Source: Nostoc sp. UHCC 0870 (GTDB taxonomy: Bacteria; Cyanobacteriota; Cyanobacteriia; Cyanobacteriales; Nostocaceae). From it: a stretch of 64,000 nt of DNA. How positions within the stretch are numbered: the stretch's first letter is position 1; each line of letters starts with the position of its first letter. Made by a program: the position numbers and the translations under genes. This document shows, in pieces, positions 53,701 to 61,903 of the stretch. The stretch is from contig NZ_CP091913.1 in assembly GCF_022063185.1 (NCBI RefSeq), positions 5,309,141 to 5,373,140 on the forward strand, written 5' to 3'. Below the pieces are notes generated by a model that did not search any database, had not been told where the DNA came from, and saw nothing but the letters and a program-made list of their open reading frames with translations.

Positions 53701-54257
53701 TCAAACTCAGGAATGATTCTTGCTGTTTCTTTTGTATATTCCTTGATTTGCTCTATATTCTTAGAATCAATAGCTTGTCTGAGTTCAGGAAATTCAAGAA
53801 TAATCTCTTTCACCTTTTGGACATACTTCTTACCAAGCCGTTTCCAATTAAAATCATCTGGTAAAGGAATGGCAGGATTAAGTTTATCCCATAATTCTAC
53901 TAATTTATTGATATTTACAGTCTGGGCATCATCTTTAAAAGCATTTCCCAAATTTTCTTTTACTTCTTGATTTTTCAAATAATGCTTGATTGGCTGTTTG
54001 TACTTTTTAATGTCATCTTCAGAAAGTCCACTATCTTCTAAATCTTGCTGCATCAGTTGCAGAAATTCTTTTAACGCCTTAGCAGCAGCAATTTCTCTAT
54101 CGTCTTTGTTCAGTTTATCTAAAATCTTACTAGGGATGCCTTTTAAAAAGTCTTTAGCCCAATCTTTACCCGCTTCTTTTACCAAGTCTTCCAGAATAGG
54201 CTTAACAATCAACCCGACAGCCTGAGTTGCTCCCCAAAAGGCTAACCAGTCCAGCAT
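50799..54257 (-). CDS. NACHT NTPase with HEAT repeats (bacterial NLR-like protein)
   Basis: 1152 residues. The N-terminal helical domain (1-250; MLDWLAFWGATQAVGLIVKP) is the cyanobacterial NACHT-associated kind. The NACHT domain has Walker A GNPGAGKST (about 295), Walker B VVMFDGLDEV (about 373), sensor VIVTSR, a GNPLLLTMMA motif and a winged helix. From about 750 to the end at least ten HEAT-like repeats of some 31 residues occur, two nearly identical (YVQSAAVQELAH twice). This NTPase-plus-repeat build resembles NLR immune proteins, and some bacterial NACHT proteins stop phages. It sits among an IS element, repeats and a gene remnant, a defence-like setting. The effector activity of the N-terminus is unknown. 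Confidence 0.9.
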   Translation of the reverse strand: MLDWLAFWGATQAVGLIVKPILEDLVKEAGKDWAKDFLKGIPSKILDKLNKDDREIAAAKALKEFLQLMQQDLEDSGLSEDDIKKYKQPIKHYLKNQEVKENLGNAFKDDAQTVNINKLVELWDKLNPAIPLPDDFNWKRLGKKYVQKVKEIILEFPELRQAIDSKNIEQIKEYTKETARIIPEFDLQRYQEGIRERYGNLKLDSLDTSGYAYNELKLWRIFIAQNVREVPHVLPQVHELPKEHLKRLRKSDQLEAELQAEELENHKRVYLEQPIRLVLDVVNDRHIYKYIVILGNPGAGKSTLLQFLALNWADSPLDNTISQAMPLLIELRIYMRRREDKECHNFLEFFHNCSGAIAHLNQHQLHEQLKAGNAVVMFDGLDEVFDAGQREDVITDIHRFTNEYANVQVIVTSRIIGYKPQRLRDAEFHHFMLQDLDLEQIQDFIHRWHELTFNDEADKVKKRERLQRAIETSKSIAELAGNPLLLTMMAILNRNQELPRDRPELYNQASRLLLHQWDVERALVEDQRLDPKTIDYKDKQAMLRQVAYFMQTSDKGLAGNLINVNDLERIMTGYLKSIEVSPARGSARLIINQLRTRNFILCSSGADYYAFVHRTFLEYFCAWEFVWRFEKERSITIEDLKSVVFAKHWQDENWHEVLVLIAGMIEPTFVGEILEYLMLLDGEEHKFINLFLAAKCLAEVRNRSVIVKADNKLLNQIQDLTKYGDIINIYLKVDREDLEKYQEYVNNNYSVQEIRTKAITAVVMTWQDDSKILPWLKERATSDEDNNVRYVAVKKLASLWKSNVDIKALLKERVTSDEDGYVRCAALEELSSGWKYDPDIKDLLQESNTDSCEEVREFTLKELARFWKEDPDTLSIIKERAVLDFPYVQQTAIQELIRGWKYDPNTLPFLKQLAANDKEVRQRVVDEIFKGYKDNPEVLCWLAEYTRFDHILNHHSNVTLEALKELVRSFKDDIYTKAFLEKHATSNEDESELPVASVRELARAWKDDPDTLIFLKNLATKDGNSYVQSAAVQELAHGWKENPDTLTFLKKLATSDKSSIYVQSAAVQELAHTFNNEPGMFEFLRYVVVNQPSKSEDLFGSWSRQVVLKVIIKEFPQHPQTLPLLRDRAENDPDRQVRDYAQKQLNHWEGRM

Positions 54258-54501
54258 AATACTTATGTCTGTTTATATTTTGATTACGAGTATATCTACT
54301 AAGTTGCCTAGGTTGCCTGAATTACAGGAAAATTGCAGAAATATCAAGTCAGAAACTTCGCAACGCAACATCTCACTTTAGCTATTAGCCAAGAAATAAA
54401 TTTCTTGGTGAGACAAAAAGCTGGCGCAAGATATGAGCCGAGCCTACAGGTTAGCAATAACCCAAACCCCTCCACAGGCGCAATTTTCCAGATGCACACT
54501 A

Positions 54502-55642
54502 GACATCTCCGAAAACAGTCAAAGCCTTTGTTTGGCTAGGCTGTAGCCACTAAATGCAATCATCTTAAATTAGCTATTCTGTACGATGAAATAAGACTTT
54601 GAGATATTTGCTGTTGATAATTAGGCAAAAATATCTAGTTATATGCGATAATTTTAACCTGATGATATAGCTGATATTTCTAATGGTAATATTAGCCCTC
54701 GAATCCGTAACCTTACTAGCCCACAAATCGTCAAAATTACTTGCTTATATTTGCGGGTATTTAACCTAAATCTCTCTTGGACAACTCGAAAGATTTTGAC
54801 TGACCGTATTCGATGTTCAACAAAGATTCGTTTAGATGAAAATATTTTGTTCTGTTCTTTCTGTTCAGTTGTTAGTTCTTGATTTCTTGGTTTCTTAATT
54901 GGAGTTGTAATTAAATCTTCTCCAAGATATGCCTTATCTCCTTTAAATCTTTGTTTGGCATCAAACTCTGAACGATATTCTCGGAACAAAGTTATATCGC
55001 TTTTTGGACCAGGTTCACCTGCCACAACATCAACGATATCACTAGCATCAGGTAAAATAATCATTTGAGTTTTAAATGTATGATTACTCTTCTTACCTGA
55101 AAAATATTTCTTTTGTTCATCATTGTCTCTAGGTCTTTCTCTGACTTGTTCATAGCTATCTACTATTAATTCATATTCTGTGAGCATTTCTTTTACTACT
55201 TCATAGTCAGAAGCGTTTTTTTTTACTTGTTCAAGCAAACTTGATGGCAGTAATTCTCGCAAGTTAGGCAACCAATAGTTAAACGTATCGTTGGCTGTAG
55301 ACTCACTTACTTCAAACTGAATACCTAGAAGTTGAAAGGTTGTCAGATGTCGGAGATACACTAAAGTTAAAATGATTTGTTCAGAAATAGATAATTTTGG
55401 TTTCCGACCTCCTCCACCAGCAATAATTCTCACTTTCTTAGATTCCAGTAAAGCTTTTTTTTCATGATATAATCTTTCCCCATTTATGATTAATTGTTGT
55501 AACTGTTCATATTCCAGACCTATTAACCTTTGGGTTTGTTTAGGATTCTCTTCAATGTAATTCAGTATATTGCTCATGCTTCTGTGTCAAAATAACGCTT
55601 TAATGTTCTTTTATCACAGAATAATACTATTTTGGAGATGTC
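54502..55642. mobile_element. IS5-like insertion sequence (about 1.14 kb)
   Basis: Ends GACATCTCCGAAAA and TTTTGGAGATGTC are near-perfect inverted repeats, each flanked by TA, giving a TA target duplication. One transposase gene inside. Small size and TA duplication suit the IS427-type branch of IS5. Confidence 0.88.
54654..55577 (-). CDS. IS5-family DDE transposase
   Basis: 307 residues. N-terminal helix-turn-helix segment (KLSISEQIILTLVYLRHLTT then FQLLGIQFEVSESTANDTF), followed by a DDE_Tnp_4-like core: first Asp in LIVDSYEQVRERP, second in GEPGPKSDITLF, and Glu in RIFVEHRIRSVK. All three appear present; no frameshift, so the element could be active. Start ATG 55577, 65 bases inside the end. 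Confidence 0.9.
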   Translation of the reverse strand: MSNILNYIEENPKQTQRLIGLEYEQLQQLIINGERLYHEKKALLESKKVRIIAGGGGRKPKLSISEQIILTLVYLRHLTTFQLLGIQFEVSESTANDTFNYWLPNLRELLPSSLLEQVKKNASDYEVVKEMLTEYELIVDSYEQVRERPRDNDEQKKYFSGKKSNHTFKTQMIILPDASDIVDVVAGEPGPKSDITLFREYRSEFDAKQRFKGDKAYLGEDLITTPIKKPRNQELTTEQKEQNKIFSSKRIFVEHRIRSVKIFRVVQERFRLNTRKYKQVILTICGLVRLRIRGLILPLEISAISSG

Positions 55643-55644
55643 TA

Positions 55645-55920
55645 ATAGAGACAATATTGGTTTATAAATTTCCTCAAATGAGTCGAAAGGAGATAGAGGC
55701 GATGTTTGGATTAAGTGAATTGAAGCAAACGCGGGTTTATCAAGAAGCTAGAGAAGAAGGCAAATTAGAAGGCAAACTAGAAGGCAAACTAGAAGGTAAG
55801 CAAGAAGGTAAACTAGAAGCTATACCTAAGCTTTTAGCACTGGGTTTAACCGTGGAACAAATAGCACAGGCGTTAGACTTAGATGTTGCACAAGTCCAGC
55901 AAGCACTTCCAAATGAGTAA
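55645..55920 (+). pseudogene. C-terminal remnant of an Rpn-family nuclease, cut at the IS end
   Basis: The open frame begins at the IS border (IETILVYKFPQMSRKEIEAM) and carries the family's C-terminal hallmark of GKLEG tandem repeats (REEGKLEGKLEGKLEGKQEG), then LGLTVEQIAQALDLDVAQVQ. The N-terminal nuclease half is missing, and the DNA on the other side of the IS (54258-54500) does not supply it. Insertion plus deletion is the likely history. An ATG inside the IS end could still start a short protein. Confidence 0.75.
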
Positions 55921-55921
55921 G

Positions 55922-56021
55922 TATAGCGGTTCTCGCTTGAGTGAGGTACAAGAACCCCACCCCCCTCCCCGCAAGCAAGGAGGGGGCTATGATGTACCTC
56001 ATGTGATTAGGAAACGCTATA
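55922..56021. mobile_element. MITE-like repeat, copy C (about 100 bp)
   Basis: TATAGCGGTTCTCGC and GAAACGCTATA ends are inverted, with inner GAGGTACA/TGTACCTC arms around CCCCACCCCCCTCCCC and GGAGGGGGCTATGAT. The most complete of the three copies in the window. Confidence 0.8.
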
Positions 56022-56032
56022 TATTAACGCTC

Positions 56033-56073
56033 AGATACCCGACTTTTGAAAAAAGTCGGGTATCTTGTTTTTA
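56033..56073 (+). terminator. Terminator-like dispersed hairpin
   Basis: AGATACCCGACTT and AAGTCGGGTATCT form a 13-bp stem followed by TGTTTTT, reading on the plus strand between convergent genes. The same hairpin with a different loop occurs at 59289-59321. Confidence 0.65.
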
Positions 56074-56078
56074 TATGA

Positions 56079-57026
56079 CTACACCCCACCGCAGGAAATA
56101 GCAATTTTCCCCACAGCGCGTTCACTCTCGCTATGAGCATGAGCCGCCGCTAGTTCCTGTAGGGGATAGGTACGGTCAATCACAGTTCTTACTTTCCCGG
56201 CTTCAATCAACTCTTTTAGGTAAACTAAGTCTTGCGCGTTGGGTTTCTCCATCACAAACTTTGCTTTTTGACCGGAAAGGAACATAGAGAAAAAACCCTG
56301 GATTAAAACGTCTGGGGTGGGTAGAGTGCTGATGTATACCCCATTGGGTTTGAGAACTTTTTTACAATGAGCAAGCGATCGCTTGGCTACTGCATCAAAG
56401 ATAATGTCATACTGTATTATCTCGGCAGTAAAGTCTTGTTCTGTATAATCAATAACGCGGTCTGCTCCTAAAGATTTCACAAACTCTAAATTTCTGGTAC
56501 TGCAAACACCTGTCACCTCAGTATTTAGAGCTTTAGCAATTTGCACTGCAAACATACCTACCCCACCCGCAGCACCATTAATTAACACCTTTTGTCTGGG
56601 GAGGATATGACCCAAATCGCGCAAAGCTTGTAGTGCTGTCATTCCGGCTAAGGGTACGGTAGCCGCTTCCTCATAGCTCAAATTGGTCGGTTTTAACGCC
56701 GCCAAATTTTCTGGAACAGCCGTAAATTCTGCATAAGCTCCCCCTGGAAACTTAGTGCTACCGTAAATTGCATCTCCCACTCGAAACCGGGTGACTTGCG
56801 AACCAACAGCAACTACCTCCCCCGCCACATCAAACCCCAAAATCATCGGGAATTTATTCCCAGTCAAAAAGCTCAACATTCCTTTGCGGGTTTTCCAGTC
56901 GATGGGGTTAACACTGCTAGCGTGTACCCTCACTAATAATTCGTCAGGTTTGATTTGCGGCTGCTCTAATTCTTCATACTGTAAAACATCAGTAGCTCCA
57001 TACCGCCGGATAATGACTGCTTTCAT
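56079..57026 (-). CDS. NADPH:quinone oxidoreductase-like (zinc-free MDR family)
   Basis: 315 residues. MDR-type N-terminus (MKAVIIRRYGATDVLQYEEL) and SSVNPIDWKTRKGML; cofactor-binding motif LINGAAGGVGMFAVQIAKAL. Catalytic zinc cysteines of alcohol dehydrogenases are absent, as in quinone oxidoreductases. It most likely reduces quinones or enones with NADPH; exact substrate unknown. Intact. Confidence 0.88.
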   Translation of the reverse strand: MKAVIIRRYGATDVLQYEELEQPQIKPDELLVRVHASSVNPIDWKTRKGMLSFLTGNKFPMILGFDVAGEVVAVGSQVTRFRVGDAIYGSTKFPGGAYAEFTAVPENLAALKPTNLSYEEAATVPLAGMTALQALRDLGHILPRQKVLINGAAGGVGMFAVQIAKALNTEVTGVCSTRNLEFVKSLGADRVIDYTEQDFTAEIIQYDIIFDAVAKRSLAHCKKVLKPNGVYISTLPTPDVLIQGFFSMFLSGQKAKFVMEKPNAQDLVYLKELIEAGKVRTVIDRTYPLQELAAAHAHSESERAVGKIAISCGGV

Positions 57027-57241
57027 CGCATTCCTCCTGCTACCCTGTGTTCTTGATTGAGTGCGTTATGAGTTTAGTTTAGTGATTCGATGATGATTAA
57101 GTAACTTTCAAGAGTGGTATTGATAGCGTTATTTTTGCATCTAATATTATGTCTCCCCTCACCGCTTGCGGGGAGGGGATAAAGGGGAGGGGTATCAGGA
57201 CTGTGGGAAAGATAACTAATTATCCAAACTTGATTAATTCA

Positions 57242-59221
57242 CTACTCCGGTAAATTAATCGCCGGATTGCGGCTAAAAAAGCCTCTAGGAGATAGCTTAA
57301 ACCCTAGTTTGTGAACAGGCATTACAGGCCAATCTTCTGGTTTAGGTACATGAGTAATACCCATTGTGTACCATAAAACAACATCTTCACCAGTCAAAGA
57401 TTCATTATCAGCAATATATTTTGGTAAACCTTCACCCGGTGCAGCTTGATTGGGATAATCACCGCCAGCATATAATTCATTAGGCTGATATTTTGTCACC
57501 CAAAAATGATGGCTAGCAAACTCAGCTTTCTGGCGAATTTTTGCCCCTTCCACGGGAAATAATATAGTATTACTTCCTGGCATCAGCATATATGTAGGTG
57601 GCGCACCCAAAGTATTCTTTTTCTCTGCACTCGCAATCATCCATTCCCGACTGTGTTTGATATCTGCATCACGCACAGCCGCTTTTTCTGTTGTTAATGG
57701 GGTATCTTCTACAATAATGGCATTTCCTAGCGGGTTATTCTTATCTATTGGCAAGCTGTTGACGTTCATTTCCATCACAGAATTAGCTTGTCCATCGACA
57801 TCCATATCTAGGCGGTAGTTGAAAAAGTGCTGGTGATTTACCCCAAAGGTCTTTTTTGCCAACATCCGGCCATAGGAATTATCAAAAGTCTCTTGTTTAG
57901 CAGCCGTTCCCTGCGCCAAAACAATCCCTGATAAATCGTTTTCTACCTCTATAGTCCCGTCTTGGTGAAAAATCCAGTTAATGTTGTAATCATAGTTGTC
58001 AATTGCCGCCGTCATGGTCATGACTAATTCGCGATCGCGGCGTACATCATTACGCTGGGTACTATAATCGTAGTGTTTCCATAATATACCGCGATCGCGC
58101 TCGTAAATACCTGCGACTCCCGGCATGGTGTAAGGTTCGCCCTCTTCATTGGCAAACACCGCATCAAGTAAAATCCCATTTTCTGGGACTTCCTTCCCTA
58201 ATTCCATTGTGTTGGCGAGTAACCCTAGATTATATTCCCCGACATCAAAAGCATTTCTAAATGACCAAGTAGGGTTAGGATCGCCATAGGGTACGACCAT
58301 CTCCGATAAACTGGCGCGGTATAATATGGGACGCTCATTTTCACCGTCGTTATAGCTGACTTGATACAGCACCAATCCACTACGGGGGTGCATCATGTAA
58401 CGAAATTTCCAACCTTGCCAAGTAATTTCATTCCCCTTGATTTGGAAAGTTGTGCCATTAGGTTGGAGGATTTTTAACAGTTTTGGCGGTGACAGGAGTT
58501 TACCCAAAGACTGTAAATCGTAGTTCCAATTAGTTTTAGATATGGGAACTATGGCGTTATCTATAAAATTGGTAACTGTGTTTGTGTTTAAATTGACAGT
58601 GGCTAGTACCCCTTCAATGGGACTGCCGTAATAATTCCAGCCGGGTTTGTAATAAAATAGAGTCCGACACAGACGGCTACCTGTTGCGGTTTCTTCTGGG
58701 CTTAAAATTCCCGCCGCCCAGCAGCTAATCTGCACTTTGTCAAAATCTTTAATTCCCCGCTTTTGCATAGATTTCTGCCATCGGGGGTCAGATTTGACTA
58801 TCTGCCGGGCAATTTCGTATTCTGATGTTATGATAGCAGGCTGCACATTGGGTATTTTTTGCCAAGATGCGATTTTTTGAGTCTTGAGATCAACAATACC
58901 CTCATAGGTTTTATTTTGCGATCGCTCATAGACTACCAAAAAAGCTTGGCGGGGAAATCTTTGTCCTGGGGTAAATTTTATAACTTCGGTTTTATCTGGT
59001 TCAGCTAAGGTAATCAGGGGAAAAGCAGCCATATCAGTCAAAGGCTTTTCTTTTCTAATTACTGCTACAGCTGTTTTAATTTCTGCTGCTGTTAACGCTG
59101 TTAGAGGATGGGTAATAGCTGACTGTTGAGCCGCAACTATCCCCATTAATTTTAGTGATAGAGCAAAGCAAAGAATAATGGTAGTAAGTAAACCAAAAAA
59201 TAACCGTAGCCGTTTAATCAT
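57242..59221 (-). CDS. Copper amine oxidase (primary-amine oxidase), exported
   Basis: 659 residues, typical for the family. Signal peptide LLTTIILCFALSLKLMGIVA then a periplasmic enzyme. The topaquinone consensus N-Y-(D/E)-Y is met by DNYDYN around residue 408, whose first Tyr self-oxidises to TPQ. Copper ligands: HQH in VNHQHFFNYRLD (about 460) and a later His in the SHHFWVTKY region. It oxidises primary amines to aldehyde, ammonia and hydrogen peroxide, perhaps to use exogenous amines as a nitrogen source. No partner gene nearby. Confidence 0.9.
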   Translation of the reverse strand: MIKRLRLFFGLLTTIILCFALSLKLMGIVAAQQSAITHPLTALTAAEIKTAVAVIRKEKPLTDMAAFPLITLAEPDKTEVIKFTPGQRFPRQAFLVVYERSQNKTYEGIVDLKTQKIASWQKIPNVQPAIITSEYEIARQIVKSDPRWQKSMQKRGIKDFDKVQISCWAAGILSPEETATGSRLCRTLFYYKPGWNYYGSPIEGVLATVNLNTNTVTNFIDNAIVPISKTNWNYDLQSLGKLLSPPKLLKILQPNGTTFQIKGNEITWQGWKFRYMMHPRSGLVLYQVSYNDGENERPILYRASLSEMVVPYGDPNPTWSFRNAFDVGEYNLGLLANTMELGKEVPENGILLDAVFANEEGEPYTMPGVAGIYERDRGILWKHYDYSTQRNDVRRDRELVMTMTAAIDNYDYNINWIFHQDGTIEVENDLSGIVLAQGTAAKQETFDNSYGRMLAKKTFGVNHQHFFNYRLDMDVDGQANSVMEMNVNSLPIDKNNPLGNAIIVEDTPLTTEKAAVRDADIKHSREWMIASAEKKNTLGAPPTYMLMPGSNTILFPVEGAKIRQKAEFASHHFWVTKYQPNELYAGGDYPNQAAPGEGLPKYIADNESLTGEDVVLWYTMGITHVPKPEDWPVMPVHKLGFKLSPRGFFSRNPAINLPE

Positions 59222-59288
59222 GCTTGAGTGTTGAGAAACAACTTGATTGTTATTTATTTCCAGAAATTAGACAAAAAACAGAATAATT

Positions 59289-59321
59289 AGATACCCGACT
59301 TCTTGAAGAAGTCGGGTATCT
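59289..59321. repeat. Dispersed hairpin AGATACCCGACTTCT family
   Basis: AGATACCCGACTTCT and AGAAGTCGGGTATCT, nearly perfect, just after the TPR gene's stop on the minus strand. Same family as 56033-56065 and loosely 9084-9117. No T-run. Confidence 0.75.
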
Positions 59322-59342
59322 TGCAAGTCGGGGATCTTGCAA

Positions 59343-59876
59343 TTAAGCAGCTACCAAACGACGCAAAGATTCAGCACGACGTTTAGCTGTAGCGTTATTG
59401 GGTTGAAATTTGAGTGCTTCCTCGTACATTTGTAACGCTTGAGCATTCAACTTTTTCCGTTCATAAGCATGACCCAGATTATTTAGTGCTACCACATAAT
59501 CGGGTTGAAGTTTCAGAGCTTCTTTATATTGACGAATTGCTAAGTCATATTGCTCTTGGACAAAATAAGCGTAACCTAGACCATTGTAGATAGGAGATGT
59601 ATTTTCTTCTCCCTCTTCTTCAGCAGCTTTGAGTGCTTTTTGAAACAATGGTATAGCTTGGGTAAACACTTTTTTCTCAGAATAAATACAGCCGAGTTCG
59701 TAATATTCTTGAGCCGTACCCTTGTCTTTACTCAACTTATTTCGTAAGCGCGATAAAGAACTTTCACGCTTGCGCGTTTTGAACAGCTGGCGGAGAACAT
59801 TCACAACTGCGAATGCCAGTAAACCCACCAAAACAGAGAGATAAACGACCGCTAGATTGCTATCCATTGGGTTCAA
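59343..59876 (-). CDS. Membrane-anchored TPR protein
   Basis: 177 residues. An N-terminal membrane segment (LAVVYLSVLVGLLAFAVVNV) is followed by a basic stretch (FKTRKRESS), suggesting cytoplasmic TPRs. Three to four TPR units (YNGLGYAYFVQEQYDLAIRQ; ALNNLGHAYERKKLNAQALQ) occupy 55-165. TPRs mediate protein binding; partner unknown. Similar proteins are common in cyanobacteria. Confidence 0.8.
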   Translation of the reverse strand: MNPMDSNLAVVYLSVLVGLLAFAVVNVLRQLFKTRKRESSLSRLRNKLSKDKGTAQEYYELGCIYSEKKVFTQAIPLFQKALKAAEEEGEENTSPIYNGLGYAYFVQEQYDLAIRQYKEALKLQPDYVVALNNLGHAYERKKLNAQALQMYEEALKFQPNNATAKRRAESLRRLVAA

Positions 59877-59953
59877 ATTAAAATATTAAAGTTGCTTCTT
59901 TATCTATTATCGGTCTTTCTGAGGCATGGGGATTGGAGATTGGGAATTGGGGA

Positions 59954-60802
59954 CTAGGGATGATTAATTTTGAATTCGGAGTGCAGCGATGTGGCTAATC
60001 CCCAATATTTGATGCGTTCTTTCAGCCAGCCGTTGGCGATGTAACGGGCGATCGCTTCATTGACTTTTCTTCTAAATTCGTCGTACTGTAATCCTTTGGG
60101 CATGACTACAGATAAGGGTGCGGTTGATAACTTTGTTGGTAATATGCGATATTCGGGGTTTTGCTGCACCCAACCACTGAGAACGCTAGCATCGGCGGCA
60201 AAGGCTATTACAGTATTATTTTCTATTTGTTTTTGCGCTTCACCGTAGGAATTAACCCCTACTAACTCGCCATCAGGGATGTAGTAACGGACTTCGGCGA
60301 TGGTGCTGGAGTGATTTAAAACAGCGATTTTCTGTTTTTTCAAATCACTCAATTGCTGTATTGATGGGTTTTTGGTAACTAAGAAAGTGCCATCGTAGTA
60401 GTAGGGAACACTAAAGCTTACTAAGCGTGAGCGTGATTCTGTGGCTGTGACTCTAGCGATCGCCATATCTACTTTATGATCAAATACTGCCGATAAGCGA
60501 TCGCGGTTCATTACAGGTTTGAATTTCACCGCATCGGTTTTACCCAACAAGTCAGCCGCTAAACGCTGCGCTAAGTCAATTTCTAAGCCTTGTAACTTCC
60601 CATTCCCATCTTTAAATCCCAAGGGAGGTAAGTTATCTTTAACGGCAACAGTTATATACCCTCGCCGTTGAATTTCTGCCATTGGCGCGGCAGATGCAGT
60701 CAATCCCGACCCAAAAAATACGCAGTAAATGCAAATAATAGTAGCGGATAATACCAGATGTAACCGACTAATTATTTGCCATCTGTTACATCCGTTATTC
60801 AT
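59954..60802 (-). CDS. Family 3 extracellular solute-binding protein
   Basis: 282 residues with a signal peptide (LHLVLSATIICIYCVFFGSG, cleaved near ASAAP). Lobe pattern of family 3 (amino-acid type) binding proteins: YITVAVKDNLPPLGFKDGNG and DLAQRLAADLLG. No permease or ATPase gene is next to it, so it may be an orphan receptor or share a distant ABC system. Probably periplasmic; ligand unknown. Confidence 0.85.
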   Translation of the reverse strand: MNNGCNRWQIISRLHLVLSATIICIYCVFFGSGLTASAAPMAEIQRRGYITVAVKDNLPPLGFKDGNGKLQGLEIDLAQRLAADLLGKTDAVKFKPVMNRDRLSAVFDHKVDMAIARVTATESRSRLVSFSVPYYYDGTFLVTKNPSIQQLSDLKKQKIAVLNHSSTIAEVRYYIPDGELVGVNSYGEAQKQIENNTVIAFAADASVLSGWVQQNPEYRILPTKLSTAPLSVVMPKGLQYDEFRRKVNEAIARYIANGWLKERIKYWGLATSLHSEFKINHP

Positions 60803-60814
60803 CCGTTTTAACCT

Positions 60815-61171
60815 TTAACCTTGAACTTGACTCGCCATTTCAATAACTTTAGCGAAGCTAGCGGGATCGAGAATTGCCAATTGTGCCAACATTTTCCGGT
60901 TAAGTTGAATGTTAGCTTTTTTCAGGTTGCCGATCAAGCGACTGTAGCTTAAGCCATGTTGTCTAGAAGCAGCGTTGATTCTGGTAATCCACAGACTACG
61001 GAAATCGCGCTTTTTCTTTTTGCGATCGCGGTAAGCACTCCGTAGTGCTTTCATTACCTGTTGGTTAGCGGTTCTAAACAGAGTTGAGTGAGAACCACGA
61101 AAACCTTTAGCTAGTTTGAGAATTTTATTGCGGCGTTTACGAGCAACATTACCGCGCTTTACACGAGTCAT
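60815..61171 (-). CDS. rplT: 50S ribosomal protein L20
   Basis: 118 residues, family-standard. VKRGNVARKRRNKILKLAKG and FRGSHSTLFRTANQQVMKAL, then LWITRINAASRQHGLSYSRL, are diagnostic. Follows rpmI by 27 bases on the same strand, as in most bacteria. It is an early 23S rRNA assembly protein; in other bacteria it represses its own operon. Confidence 0.98.
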   Translation of the reverse strand: MTRVKRGNVARKRRNKILKLAKGFRGSHSTLFRTANQQVMKALRSAYRDRKKKKRDFRSLWITRINAASRQHGLSYSRLIGNLKKANIQLNRKMLAQLAILDPASFAKVIEMASQVQG

Positions 61172-61198
61172 ATTTTATTCCTAAAGAACCTAACAAAT

Positions 61199-61396
61199 TT
61201 ACAAATAAGGAAGCATCAAGCGCACGTTTTCTTCGTCGCGTTCGTTCACGACTGCCATTTTAGAATATTGACGCTTTTTGTTGGTGGTCTTGTGTTCCAA
61301 AAGGTGGTTTTTAAAAGCTTTGCGGCGCACAATCTTACCGCTACCAGTGGCGCGGAATCGTTTCGCAGCTGCTTTGCGTGTTTTAAGTTTAGGCAT
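61199..61396 (-). CDS. rpmI: 50S ribosomal protein L35
   Basis: 65 residues, very basic: PKLKTRKAAAKRFRATGSGK and the conserved HLLEHKTTNKKRQYSKMAVV. Heads the rpmI-rplT operon. infC is not directly upstream here, unlike many bacteria. Confidence 0.97.
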   Translation of the reverse strand: MPKLKTRKAAAKRFRATGSGKIVRRKAFKNHLLEHKTTNKKRQYSKMAVVNERDEENVRLMLPYL

Positions 61397-61512
61397 GGCT
61401 TGGCTTTAATTCGACACAATCCCTCATTATATACTAATGAAACCAAATTTAAAGCCCCAGCTAGACCTGGAAACTAGAAGCTACAAGCAATAGGGTTATT
61501 TTACGTACAAAC

Positions 61513-61545
61513 TCAAAAAGCGGTTCAGTAGATTCCTGAACCGCC
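61513..61545 (-). terminator. Rho-independent terminator of the RRM protein gene
   Basis: On the minus strand GCGGTTCAG and CTGAACCGC form a 9-bp stem with a seven-base loop followed by TTTTTGAGTTT, about 47 bases after the RRM gene stop. Confidence 0.85.
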
Positions 61546-61591
61546 GATCATGAAATAATTTAATTTTTTTCAGGTCGAATTTTCTCAAGAC

Positions 61592-61903
61592 TTAATATTG
61601 CCCTGAGTATCCACCATTACTCTTTCCCCAGCTACCACCTCCAGAGCGAGTGCTTTTCTCCTCCCGTGGACGAGCTTTATTAACTTTCATTACACGACCC
61701 ATCCATTCAGCACCATCCAGGGCTTGAATAGCAGCATCTTCAGCAGCCGATGATTCCATTTCTACGAAACCAAAGCCACGAGCGCGCCCAGTTTCCCTGT
61801 CTGTGGGTAACTGAACGCGCTTAACTGCTCCGTACTCGGAAAATACTTTAGTGAGGTCGTCTTGAGTGACGCTGTAGGACAAGTTCCCTACGTAGATTGA
61901 CAT
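61592..61903 (-). CDS. RRM-type RNA-binding protein with Gly-rich tail
   Basis: 103 residues. One RRM with RNP2 IYVGNLSY and RNP1 RGFGFVEM, and a short C-terminal Ser/Gly-rich tail (RSGGGSWGKSNGGYSGQY). This is the cyanobacterial Rbp type, some of which are cold-induced; the Gly-rich tail is typical for that subgroup. The long AT-rich leader (61904 onwards) could hold a cold-responsive 5' UTR. Binds single-stranded RNA. Confidence 0.93.
   Translation of the reverse strand: MSIYVGNLSYSVTQDDLTKVFSEYGAVKRVQLPTDRETGRARGFGFVEMESSAAEDAAIQALDGAEWMGRVMKVNKARPREEKSTRSGGGSWGKSNGGYSGQY

Noticed and set aside
54333..54539. 68-codon ORF left of the IS, as the missing N-terminal Rpn half
   Set aside because: Sequence lacks Rpn nuclease motifs and extends into the IS end.
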